Part shown: piece after piece, positions 25,839 through 33,998 of the stretch
Layout: each line of letters begins with the position of its first letter
How positions within the stretch are numbered: position 1 is the first letter of the stretch
Source of the DNA: Fimbriimonadia bacterium
GTDB taxonomy: Bacteria > Armatimonadota > Fimbriimonadia > Fimbriimonadales > JABRVX01
Length of the DNA stretch: 64,000 bases
Assembly (NCBI GenBank): GCA_039961735.1
Contig: JABRVX010000005.1
Coordinates: 1 to 64,000 of the forward strand
Reading direction: 5' to 3'
Notes under the pieces: generated by a model
Databases searched by the model: none
The model's input: the letters and a program-made list of their open reading frames with translations, nothing else
Told to the model about the DNA's origin: nothing
Translations under genes and position numbers: made by a program

Positions 25839-27758
25839 ATGAACCTGAGCCTCTTCACCGCAATACTTATGGCTGCTAACGAAGCCCCTGCCGACATCGC
25901 CGTCTGCTCACCCGACGAGTCGCTGCGCATCGAGCTGGGCCTCGGGCCACCATTCGCTTACTCGGTTTACCTGGAAGGACGTCCGGTCGTGCTCGAATCG
26001 CCCATCCGGATGGAATTCGAGGGCGCTCTCACACTAGGAGCAGAACCGGTGCTCACAGCCGTTACGCGTTCACGCATCTCGCGTGAGTGGGAGACCGTGT
26101 GCGGCAAGAGCAAGCGGGTGCGCGACGAGTGCAACGAGATGCGGGCGTCCTTCCGCGAAGCCTCGGGTCTGACGTTCGACGTGGTGGTACGCGCGTACGA
26201 TGACGGGGTGGCGTTCCGCGTGTTTCTGCCGCGGCAGCAGGGGATGGAGCGCTTTACGCTGCTACGCGAGGACACCGAGTTTCGCTTTGACGGCAACCCG
26301 ACCGTGTGGGCTGCGCATCACGGTTCCTACGTATCGCACCAGGAGTCGGAGTATGCGAAGGGCTCGATGCGCGACCTGAAGTCCACCGACATCATTGGGA
26401 TGCCGCTGCTCGTGAGGACCGAGCGGGCGTATGTAGCCATTACCGAGGCGGAGCTGACCGATTGGGCGGGCATGTATGTTTGCGGTTCGTCATCCGATGA
26501 CCGTGCCGAAGTGTCGGCAGTGCGAACGATCCTGTCACCCCTGCCATCGGGCGAAGGGCTCGTGGTAGCGCGAACACCGCACTACTCACCGTGGCGCGTG
26601 CTGATGATAGGGCGCAACCCCGGCGTGCTGATAGAGTCGAACATCATCCTGAATCTCAGCAGGCCGTGCGCCATCGAGGACACGTCATGGATTCGCCCGG
26701 GCATGTCGGCATGGGACCACTGGTGGACCGGCGACGCCAAGATGGACATGGAGACGAACAAGCTGTACATAGATTTTGCAGCCGAGATGGGGTGGCCTTA
26801 TCAGTTAGTGGACTGGCAGTGGTATGGAGAGCCGGACAAGCCCGATTCGGACGTGACAAGGGTGATCCCGCAGATTGATATGGCAGAACTCACTCGGTAC
26901 GCTAAGGAGAAGGGTGTGCGATTGTGGCTGTGGACGTGGTGGTCCGATCTCGACCGTAAGTTGGACGAAGCCTTCGCGTTGTACGAAAAGTGGGGGATTG
27001 CGGGGGTAAAGATCGACTTCATGCAGCGAGACGATCAGGAGATGGTGAACTGGTACGAGAAGGTGGTTCGGAAAGCAGCGAAACACAGACTCATGATAGA
27101 TTTCCACGGCGCATACAAGCCGACGGGGCTACGTCGGACGTATCCCAACTTGATGACTCGCGAAGGGGTGTTGGGCAATGAGTATAACAAGTTCTCCACC
27201 CGGTGCACGCCCGAGCACAAAGTGACACTTCCGTTCACACGTATGCTATGCGGACCGATGGACTACACCCCCGGCGGTTTTCTGAATCGTACACCGGAGC
27301 AGTTTCGGATGGGCAGCCCCACGCAGGTGATAGGTACCAGGGCGAACGAACTGGCGCTGTTCGTAGTGTACGAGAGCCCATACATGTGCGCGTGCGACCA
27401 TCCGTCGCACTATCGTGGGCAGCCGGGCCTCGAGTTTCTGCGTTCGATGCCTACGACATGGGACGAGACACGATATCTGTCGGGACAGGTGGGCGAGTAC
27501 ATCGTTCTGGCTCGCCGGTCGGGTGATGAGTGGTACATCGGCGCGATGACCGATTCGAAGGCGCGGGACCTGGATGTGCCGCTCCGCGTACTGGGGAAGG
27601 GGCGCTACAGCGCCCACATCTATCGCGACGCGCCCGATGCCGACAAGCATCCCGAGAGGCTGGTGGTCGAAGAGCGTTCGGTGACATCGAGCGATGCTAT
27701 CAAGCTGACGCTCGCCCCGTGCGGGGGTGCCGCGGTTCGGCTCGCACGCGTGCCATGA
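25839..27758 (+). CDS. glycoside hydrolase family 97
   Basis: 639 residues. GH97 enzymes are calcium-dependent alpha-glucosidases or alpha-galactosidases. The N-terminal beta-sandwich (residues ~20-240), the TIM barrel with YQLVDWQWYG, LWLWTWWSDL and GVKIDFMQRDDQEMV, then LMIDFHGAYKPTGLRRTYPN, and a C-terminal beta domain follow the family order. The Asp in KIDF occupies the place of the nucleophile in retaining members, which hints at retaining chemistry. The N-terminus of the ATG at 25839 gives a short signal-like segment (LSLFTAILMAANEAPA). The ribosome-binding site there is poor, so the start is provisional. The likely location is the periplasm or cell surface. Confidence 0.92.
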   Translation: MNLSLFTAILMAANEAPADIAVCSPDESLRIELGLGPPFAYSVYLEGRPVVLESPIRMEFEGALTLGAEPVLTAVTRSRISREWETVCGKSKRVRDECNEMRASFREASGLTFDVVVRAYDDGVAFRVFLPRQQGMERFTLLREDTEFRFDGNPTVWAAHHGSYVSHQESEYAKGSMRDLKSTDIIGMPLLVRTERAYVAITEAELTDWAGMYVCGSSSDDRAEVSAVRTILSPLPSGEGLVVARTPHYSPWRVLMIGRNPGVLIESNIILNLSRPCAIEDTSWIRPGMSAWDHWWTGDAKMDMETNKLYIDFAAEMGWPYQLVDWQWYGEPDKPDSDVTRVIPQIDMAELTRYAKEKGVRLWLWTWWSDLDRKLDEAFALYEKWGIAGVKIDFMQRDDQEMVNWYEKVVRKAAKHRLMIDFHGAYKPTGLRRTYPNLMTREGVLGNEYNKFSTRCTPEHKVTLPFTRMLCGPMDYTPGGFLNRTPEQFRMGSPTQVIGTRANELALFVVYESPYMCACDHPSHYRGQPGLEFLRSMPTTWDETRYLSGQVGEYIVLARRSGDEWYIGAMTDSKARDLDVPLRVLGKGRYSAHIYRDAPDADKHPERLVVEERSVTSSDAIKLTLAPCGGAAVRLARVP

Positions 27759-27834
27759 CGTAGCATCACGAGGGCAGCCGACCGACGATCACCCATCGCG
27801 GTGGAGGCAGGCTGTCGGTTTGGGATGGCTAGGG

Positions 27835-28260
27835 TCACTGCCATCCCTGCCACCGATAGCACTTGAGGCACAGCCAGGCCGTGCCGCCACCCACCAGAGC
27901 CGGAAACGCCTCTCGATAGATCCTAGGGGCGATCGCCCCCGTCCAGCCCATGGGGGCACCTGCGAGACTCGAGAACACTGTCATCAGTAGCCATCCTAGG
28001 ATGGCGGCGAGCACGATTGCCGCGAGGGGACGCCGGCGTAGCACATAGCTGACAGGCCCGAAGACTACGAGCGCGGCTGCTCCTAGAATCGTAGGACCCA
28101 GCAGGTCGACGTGCGCGTAGCTACGGACAACGACGCCAAGCGACATGAACACGAGCCCCGCGACGAATCCTGCCCCGAACCAGACCGCAAGAGCGATGCC
28201 GACGCTCTGCACCCTCCTTACCCACACGCAGGCGCGCGCGGCGGTGGTATCTGTGTTCAC
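27835..28260 (-). CDS. four-helix membrane protein, unrecognised
   Basis: 141 residues with four clear hydrophobic helices (GIALAVWFGAGFVAGLVFM, LLGPTILGAAALVVFGPV, LAAIVLAAILGWLLMTVF and a weaker last one). The GTG start overlaps the stop of the upstream gene (GTGA). It is the last of three overlapping minus-strand genes beginning with the thioredoxin-like protein. No family is recognised. Confidence 0.6.
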   Translation of the reverse strand: MNTDTTAARACVWVRRVQSVGIALAVWFGAGFVAGLVFMSLGVVVRSYAHVDLLGPTILGAAALVVFGPVSYVLRRRPLAAIVLAAILGWLLMTVFSSLAGAPMGWTGAIAPRIYREAFPALVGGGTAWLCLKCYRWQGWQ

Positions 28261-28595
28261 TCTCCACCTCCGAGATAGAACAGCTCGCGGGTGGCGAAGA
28301 TCGTCTGGTCCGGGGCGCCAGGCTCGAAGGGTATACCGGTGCCGGCCGCGATCGAACCGTCGGTGCGTACGCGGACAACTAAACCGACGTAATACGGGAA
28401 GTCGTCAGGTAGACCTCTTATGTTGACACGCTGGCCGTGCCAAGGGCACACGACTAGCGCCAAGCGCGGCCATCTACGCAAGACGACAGGCCACCCGTCC
28501 CCGTGCATGGGTGGCTCGTGGCGAGCATAGTAGTAGCTCACCGGATAGTCCACCCATCGCTGGTCCTCCCGCTGGCCCGCCGTGGGGATCACCAC
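28257..28595 (-). CDS. small hypothetical protein in the thioredoxin-like operon
   Basis: 112 residues starting at GTG 28595, which overlaps the stop of the thioredoxin-like gene. It contains PRLALVVCPWHGQRVNIRG, a CPWHG motif that could bind a metal or heme-like ligand, followed by a beta-rich second half. There is no signal peptide or membrane helix. No family is recognised. Overlaps on both sides make co-expression with its neighbours almost certain. Confidence 0.5.
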   Translation of the reverse strand: MVIPTAGQREDQRWVDYPVSYYYARHEPPMHGDGWPVVLRRWPRLALVVCPWHGQRVNIRGLPDDFPYYVGLVVRVRTDGSIAAGTGIPFEPGAPDQTIFATRELFYLGGGE

Positions 28596-29530
28596 GGGTT
28601 AGCGTGACAGACCGCGAGGGCTATGCAAGCCAGGCTAATCCAGAGACGTATCCCGATCACTTCTCTCCTCCTATGTCGAGATGGTTCATAAGTTCGTTCA
28701 CAAATACATACATCCACATCGTCCTCGCCAGTAGGCCAGAACGGAGGGGTCCAAACGACCTTCCCGTTGGAGTCGGTCACAAGCGTGATTGGCGCCGTAT
28801 GAATGGATCTGGTGCAGCGATACTCGGAACGAGGGGTCTTTGCCGGGAATGGCCACAACCCACTGATATCCCGGCTATCATCCGCTGGGCGAACGAAGAT
28901 CACAGGGGTCTCGACGACGCCGGACAGGTGATCAAAGGCGGCCTCGCACGGCGGGCACCCTGGGGCCCCCAGAACCATTACAGTGGAGCCAGCGGTGACT
29001 GGCTGTCCGCGGATGACGAGAAACGAAGTTGAAGGCTTCCCCACGAAAGCTTGTGCTTCGCGCCGCGCTCGGGCGACGGCATCAGGGTCGGTCGGCCGCC
29101 CGGCCGCCGCCACGGGTTCACGAGTCAGCACCGCGCCCACCCACTGCAGCGTGGTGCCGTTCGAAGCAACGACCACGAGCATCGGCAGCGTAACGCGCTC
29201 ATCCTCCCTCACGACTCGCTGCCTTGTAAGCCGCCGATAGCTAGCCCGATCGGCGGAGTTCGACCAGTCGAGGACTTCAATCGCAGGAGTACGCCTTGTC
29301 GCCGCTTCGAGTTCCGCACACTCCGGGCAGGTGGGGTGAGTAAGGAAGACCCAACGGAGTGAAGAAGCAATGCTCGGGACCCGCTGCGCCTCCAACTGCT
29401 TGCTCGCGATGCCGGCGGCCAGGGCCACCACAAGGACGGCAAGCGGCATCCACACGACAAACACGGTCAACCGACGCCAGTCGTGACGTAAGCACCGTGG
29501 GGCCAAAGGCGGAACATCGTGGTGCAACAT
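28589..29530 (-). CDS. membrane-anchored protein with two thioredoxin-like CxxC sites
   Basis: 313 residues. One N-terminal helix (FVVWMPLAVLVVALAAGIA) puts the rest outside the cytoplasm. Two redox motifs follow: HPTCPECAEL at about residue 65 and APGCPPCEAAF at about 190, each preceded by a strand as in a thioredoxin fold. The second half after the first CxxC (RVTLPMLVVVASNG) fits the cis-Pro region. It could be a thiol-disulfide exchange protein with two tandem domains. The C-terminus ends in another hydrophobic stretch (IRLWISLACIALAVC). It heads a three-gene overlapping operon. No standard Dsb partner is nearby. Confidence 0.65.
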   Translation of the reverse strand: MLHHDVPPLAPRCLRHDWRRLTVFVVWMPLAVLVVALAAGIASKQLEAQRVPSIASSLRWVFLTHPTCPECAELEAATRRTPAIEVLDWSNSADRASYRRLTRQRVVREDERVTLPMLVVVASNGTTLQWVGAVLTREPVAAAGRPTDPDAVARARREAQAFVGKPSTSFLVIRGQPVTAGSTVMVLGAPGCPPCEAAFDHLSGVVETPVIFVRPADDSRDISGLWPFPAKTPRSEYRCTRSIHTAPITLVTDSNGKVVWTPPFWPTGEDDVDVCICERTYEPSRHRRREVIGIRLWISLACIALAVCHANPW

Positions 29531-29557
29531 CCCGGCAACCTCGACAGTACCGGGGTC

Positions 29558-29587
29558 ATTACATGCATGAGCATTGCATCATGTCGA
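29558..29587 (-). promoter_or_regulatory. possible promoter of the thioredoxin-like operon
   Basis: On the minus strand, TCGACA (29587-29582), 18 bases and TGTAAT (29563-29558), each one base off consensus, 28 bases before the start at 29530. Confidence 0.35.
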
Positions 29588-29727
29588 GGGCTGGACTGTC
29601 TCAGGAGTCGCTTTGTGAGCCACGCTACTGGAGCTAGTGCCGAAACACTCACGTTCGCTGTCGCGCGCACAGGCTTAGCGAGTGGCGCAAGGGGAGGAGC
29701 GAGGACCGCAGGTGCCGGGCTGGGCGG

Positions 29728-32106
29728 TCACTTCGGCGTTGAGGGCTTACGGGTGCCCACCGGCCGGAAGTCGCCCGTCGTCAGCGTCACGGCATCAATC
29801 GCCGCATCGTAGTAGGCCCCTAGCTCGCCACGAACGGAGATCGTTAGGGTGCGCCTGCCCTTCTTCAGCGACACCACCCCGCCGTCATACCATGCGAAGC
29901 GCCCTCCGTAGCGCGAGAGGGGCTCTGTGCGAAACGGCACCGACGGCCCGTCGTCAATCTGAACCTCGAACCGTAGGGTGCCACCTTCGCGCAGACTACC
30001 GGCCAGGAAGAGCTGCATGGTGCTATCGGTCGGAACGTTGACCACATAAGATGCGGTGTACGCCCCGCCTAACGGTTCGAAGGGGGTATCTACTACTAGG
30101 CAACTGCCCTCCATCGCAGCGGCGGACGACTCCACATAGCCGAAGGTGGTTTTCGATGGCGACTCGCCCTCGATCCAGATGTATCGCCCGAGGCGACCTA
30201 ACAGCTTCCAATACACCTCTCGCAACTTCACGTACGCCGCACCGGGGCTGCGAGCAGCACTCTCGACTGCGAGGTTGTAGTCGTACTTCAGGTCCGATAG
30301 GTCGGTACCGACCAGCGTGTCGTCCTTGAAAAGAGCGCGCAGAGCATCGTCGGTCTCTTTGAACACTGCATCGGGCACTGGGATCTCGCCTTGTGTTAGT
30401 AACACGATCGGCGACTCCTCGACCACCACGGTGAGGCCGTCGCGTCGCACCCTGGGCTCGATAAGGGTTGCGTCGGCAGCGGCCACACGTACGCTGCGCG
30501 GCTCGAACGCCCTCAGCGATACCTGTTGCCTTCCGGCACGCGACCATAGCACCGTAGCAGTACCATCGGGTCGCGTCATGCGATACGCCTCCAACGTTTC
30601 GCCGAAGTCGAGCCGTGCGCCCGCGCGAGGGCTCGGCACCCACCACACACCGCCGGGAAGCTGCATCACGTCGGCCGGTGTCTGGGCGGTTTCTGGAAAC
30701 TCCAGCGTCTTCGGGCTGTAGCCAGCGTCGGCGATGCCGTGGGATGCAGCGGAGAGCGCCTTGAGACTGTCATCATCGAGCGCAGTGCGGACGAAGAAGC
30801 CTTTGGCGCCTACGGATGCGAGAACTGCCACCGCGCTCGCGCACGGAGCCGCCGAGTCGAACCTTCCACCCGCCTGGTCCGGTGCTATGACGAGTGCGGG
30901 AAGCCACGGAGGCTCGAGCCACGTCAGCGAAGCACCCACGGCATGTGCGCCATAAGTGGAAGCGGCAGAAAACCCGCTCCCGAACCCGGTGATACCTAAC
31001 CCCTGTCCCGATGCCGTCTTGTCCTGCGTAGTCGCCGACCAGCCACGCCAGGAGTACACCACGGGAACGTCCGCCACCCTACGAATCGCCGCAGCGAGGT
31101 TCGAAGCTCGTTCCACGGCCGCGCCTTGCAGAAACGCCTCCATGTCCTGCCAGTACTTGGACGTTCGGGCCACTGCGCGCAGCTTGTCCGTATCGGGGTC
31201 CCACAGATAGGGAATGCCGCGGCCCTCCGCAAACAGCGGTACCATGCGTGCGGCATCGCCGAAGCTGTCCAGATCCATACCCTGCAACTGCCATCTATCG
31301 GCTAGCTTGTGGATGGCTCCGTACGTGCGGGCAAGGTACCTCTCGAACTCTAGTCGGAAGAGCGTGGACTCCGGAACGAAGCGGCGACGGAAGTCATGCC
31401 ATGCTGGATGATCCCCTAATGGGTCGGCAATCGCGCGAAGGCCCGGGCCGAGCCGCGTCGCACGGAGCTTAGCTAACAGCGTGTCACGGCGCAGGTCATA
31501 GCCTTCCCACAGGTCTACGACGTTGCCTGCCGTAGCGTGCGGATAGAGCAGTAGCACGTAGTTGCCGGTTCGTCTCGGCCTGACAAGGATGGTGGCGAAC
31601 CCCGCGTCCACCTTGGCGTGGCCCACCGTGACGATGCCATAGGTATCTGCCTCCACCAGCACCCAGAAGGTGGTGTCGGACCCGGGCACGCGCAATCGCA
31701 AATCCATCTCGCCCTTGATGTTCGCGACACGGTACGACTGCGGCATCACGTAGTACCCCGAGGCCATCGGAGCGGCTCCATCGGGCGACAACACATAGGG
31801 CAGGCCAGCGCTCTCGGCGGCATCCGTTACGGTGGCAAGCGGTGCGTCCAGCGGGAAGCGTAGCAACACACCTGTCAACCCTGCCGACGCAACGGCTGTC
31901 AGGCGTTCCGTCTCCGAGGCCCGGACGATTGGGCCCAGGGGGACCCAGGGGCGTCCATCCCACACCAGTGCGTTCTCGGCGGTCACGCTCCATGAGTGCG
32001 TCTGACCCGATGCGTCTACGTAGGTACCGGAGAACACGGCATGACAGGTGACGCCGAGCCATGCGAACAGAACCGCAAAAGCAGAACGCAGACTTCGTAC
32101 GTCCAT
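29728..32106 (-). CDS. secreted glycosidase-like protein with C-terminal carbohydrate-binding-type domain
   Basis: 792 residues from the ATG at 32106, just after the upstream stop; a signal peptide (LRSAFAVLFAWLGVTCHAVF) follows. The middle (FERYLARTYGAIHKLADRW ... DVPVVYSWRGW) resembles the barrel of GH42/GH5-like glycosidases, where a family-typical sequence runs from a chain of aromatic residues to a strand end. I see no certain pair of catalytic Glu. The last ~140 residues (IWIEGESPSKTTFGYVES ... GGVVSLKKGRRTLTI) look like a CBM6/CBM35-type jelly roll. It is downstream of the clostripain-like gene in one operon (10-base gap). The function call is structural only. Confidence 0.6.
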   Translation of the reverse strand: MDVRSLRSAFAVLFAWLGVTCHAVFSGTYVDASGQTHSWSVTAENALVWDGRPWVPLGPIVRASETERLTAVASAGLTGVLLRFPLDAPLATVTDAAESAGLPYVLSPDGAAPMASGYYVMPQSYRVANIKGEMDLRLRVPGSDTTFWVLVEADTYGIVTVGHAKVDAGFATILVRPRRTGNYVLLLYPHATAGNVVDLWEGYDLRRDTLLAKLRATRLGPGLRAIADPLGDHPAWHDFRRRFVPESTLFRLEFERYLARTYGAIHKLADRWQLQGMDLDSFGDAARMVPLFAEGRGIPYLWDPDTDKLRAVARTSKYWQDMEAFLQGAAVERASNLAAAIRRVADVPVVYSWRGWSATTQDKTASGQGLGITGFGSGFSAASTYGAHAVGASLTWLEPPWLPALVIAPDQAGGRFDSAAPCASAVAVLASVGAKGFFVRTALDDDSLKALSAASHGIADAGYSPKTLEFPETAQTPADVMQLPGGVWWVPSPRAGARLDFGETLEAYRMTRPDGTATVLWSRAGRQQVSLRAFEPRSVRVAAADATLIEPRVRRDGLTVVVEESPIVLLTQGEIPVPDAVFKETDDALRALFKDDTLVGTDLSDLKYDYNLAVESAARSPGAAYVKLREVYWKLLGRLGRYIWIEGESPSKTTFGYVESSAAAMEGSCLVVDTPFEPLGGAYTASYVVNVPTDSTMQLFLAGSLREGGTLRFEVQIDDGPSVPFRTEPLSRYGGRFAWYDGGVVSLKKGRRTLTISVRGELGAYYDAAIDAVTLTTGDFRPVGTRKPSTPK

Positions 32107-32116
32107 CACTACCGTC

Positions 32117-33871
32117 CTAGGGAGCCACCAGCAGCCATTCATCCCATGATGTGAGGCGCGCAAAGGCGAGTAAGCTATACGCAGACCTCTGAGTCGAAAA
32201 CTGCGCAGCCGACGGGTAGTTGATAGACACTCCATGGCTTCTCGGGTGCAAGCTTCCACTTGCTTCCGCTACGACTGCTGCGGACACTGCGGCCTGCACT
32301 ACGGCACATGCATTGGCGATTTCGTTGTCACCCGTCTTCTGCGCGAGCTGTGAGCAAACATCGCTTAGGTCCTTATACTCGGGGTAGTAAGAGTAGCTCT
32401 CGGCAGACTGCCGTGCGTTCTGCATCTGTATCGGGTAGAAGGGTCGCTTGGCGATCAGAACATCTGCCAATGCCGATACCGCGGTTCCCAGCGCACCTAT
32501 CTTCGAAGCGTCGAGCGAGGACTGCGTGATGTTCGAGTTGGAGCCGTACGCCCGAATCATCTCCTCGACGAACACCTTGGTGAAATCACGCGGCGTCATG
32601 TTATGGTTCGCAGCAAGCCGCGCTATGATCGCGTCGTAGGGATAGCCGGGACCCGGTGGGCTCTCCTCCGAACCGACGATGTAGTTGACGACATCTTTCA
32701 CTTCGTATGCTACCTCCAGCATCTGCATCAGGCTCGCATCCCATGCCAGAATGTCGATCTTGGGTGTTGCTTCCAGTGCCTGCGCCAGTTCCCAAGTCTT
32801 GATGTAATTGCCGGTGCCATCGTCGAACGACACGCCTCGCGAGCCGCCTGCAGCTCGGGTGCGCCACCCGGAGCCGTGGTCCCACATTACTAACACCGTG
32901 TGGTCGGCCGGGTAGCTGCTCATGCCCCAGTCCACGAAATCGCGCAGTGTTCGCCAGTCACCCATGTCAACGTTCGGGCCCATCTCTTCCAGCAGTTGGG
33001 AATTGACGACGCTGGAATTGGTGTCATGCGCGATCAGGTAGCGCCTCGTTCCGGTCCACGGCGGCGAGAATTGACCGATGCGCTTCCATTGCACGACGAT
33101 ACGTACCTGCGGGTTACTCGCTGCTAGCTCCATCTGGTTGACGTTGAGGTCCGAAAAGGTGTCCAGGTCGTTCGCCGCGTTCAGGAAGACCAAAATCGTG
33201 TACTTGGTGCGTGTGCCACCACTGACGGTGACACCTGCCTGTGCGCTGAGGTCGGTCGGTCCGTGGCGAGCGGTGATAGTGGTAGTGCCCGTGGACATCC
33301 CGCGCACGAGCCCCCCTGCATCCACCACCGCGACTTCTTCGTTCTCGGAGCTCCACTCGAAGCTGCCGGGAGCCGTGTACACCGCGGATCCCGTCGCGTC
33401 CTTGGCCACCGCATACAGGCGGACGGTCTCGCCCACACGAACGGTCGCGGTGGTCGGCGCCAGCGAAACGGAGGTCGGCGTCGGGCCCACTGCCGACACG
33501 AACATCGTAGGTAGGCCACCGGTTACCTGTTGCAAGGTGTCGACCGCCGCAAAGGCAACTCCGGAGCCATCGGATGAGGTGAACGCTTCGGCCGTTACTC
33601 GATAGGTGGCAGCCGCCAGAGACCCGAACTCACCCGCATCCGCAGGCCCCGTGCGCGGGATTACGCCCTGTGCCACCTGTTGCGTTCCCCGGTAGAGCGT
33701 AACGCGCACGCTACCGGGAGTCTCTCCGTTCGGGCCATCGCCCGCCCACTGCACCACGAACTGCAGCGAGCCGAGGATCAGGCCCCCGCCCCCACCGCAG
33801 CCCGGGACGACGACGAGCAAGGCAAGGGCCACCAGAATGACGAGCAGGGACGTCAACCTTCTCAACGGCAA
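32117..33871 (-). CDS. clostripain-family (C11) lipoprotein lacking the catalytic cysteine
   Basis: 584 residues. The N-terminus has a lipobox (LVVVPGCGGGGG), so it is a lipoprotein. A Big_2-like Ig domain (about 135-215, SVSLAPTTATVRVGETV) precedes the peptidase C11 domain. The catalytic-His motif is intact (VMWDHGSGW). At the catalytic position, where family members have D-A-C-L-M, this protein has WDASLMQM, so Cys is Ser (codon 32732-32734). The downstream VGSEESPPGPGYPY is normal. If correct, the protein cannot be a standard cysteine protease and may be a binding protein or a serine variant. Confidence 0.82.
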   Translation of the reverse strand: MPLRRLTSLLVILVALALLVVVPGCGGGGGLILGSLQFVVQWAGDGPNGETPGSVRVTLYRGTQQVAQGVIPRTGPADAGEFGSLAAATYRVTAEAFTSSDGSGVAFAAVDTLQQVTGGLPTMFVSAVGPTPTSVSLAPTTATVRVGETVRLYAVAKDATGSAVYTAPGSFEWSSENEEVAVVDAGGLVRGMSTGTTTITARHGPTDLSAQAGVTVSGGTRTKYTILVFLNAANDLDTFSDLNVNQMELAASNPQVRIVVQWKRIGQFSPPWTGTRRYLIAHDTNSSVVNSQLLEEMGPNVDMGDWRTLRDFVDWGMSSYPADHTVLVMWDHGSGWRTRAAGGSRGVSFDDGTGNYIKTWELAQALEATPKIDILAWDASLMQMLEVAYEVKDVVNYIVGSEESPPGPGYPYDAIIARLAANHNMTPRDFTKVFVEEMIRAYGSNSNITQSSLDASKIGALGTAVSALADVLIAKRPFYPIQMQNARQSAESYSYYPEYKDLSDVCSQLAQKTGDNEIANACAVVQAAVSAAVVAEASGSLHPRSHGVSINYPSAAQFSTQRSAYSLLAFARLTSWDEWLLVAP

Positions 33872-33998
33872 TCTCCCAGTGATGAGGTGTCCAGAGTTTG
33901 ACGATTCGGCGAACGATCGGCTTCTGGGCTATTATGACCGCTCGCGGCAGCCGTGTCCTCCGCACTCTGTGGTCTACCCGGTCTGCCAAAATGCCATC

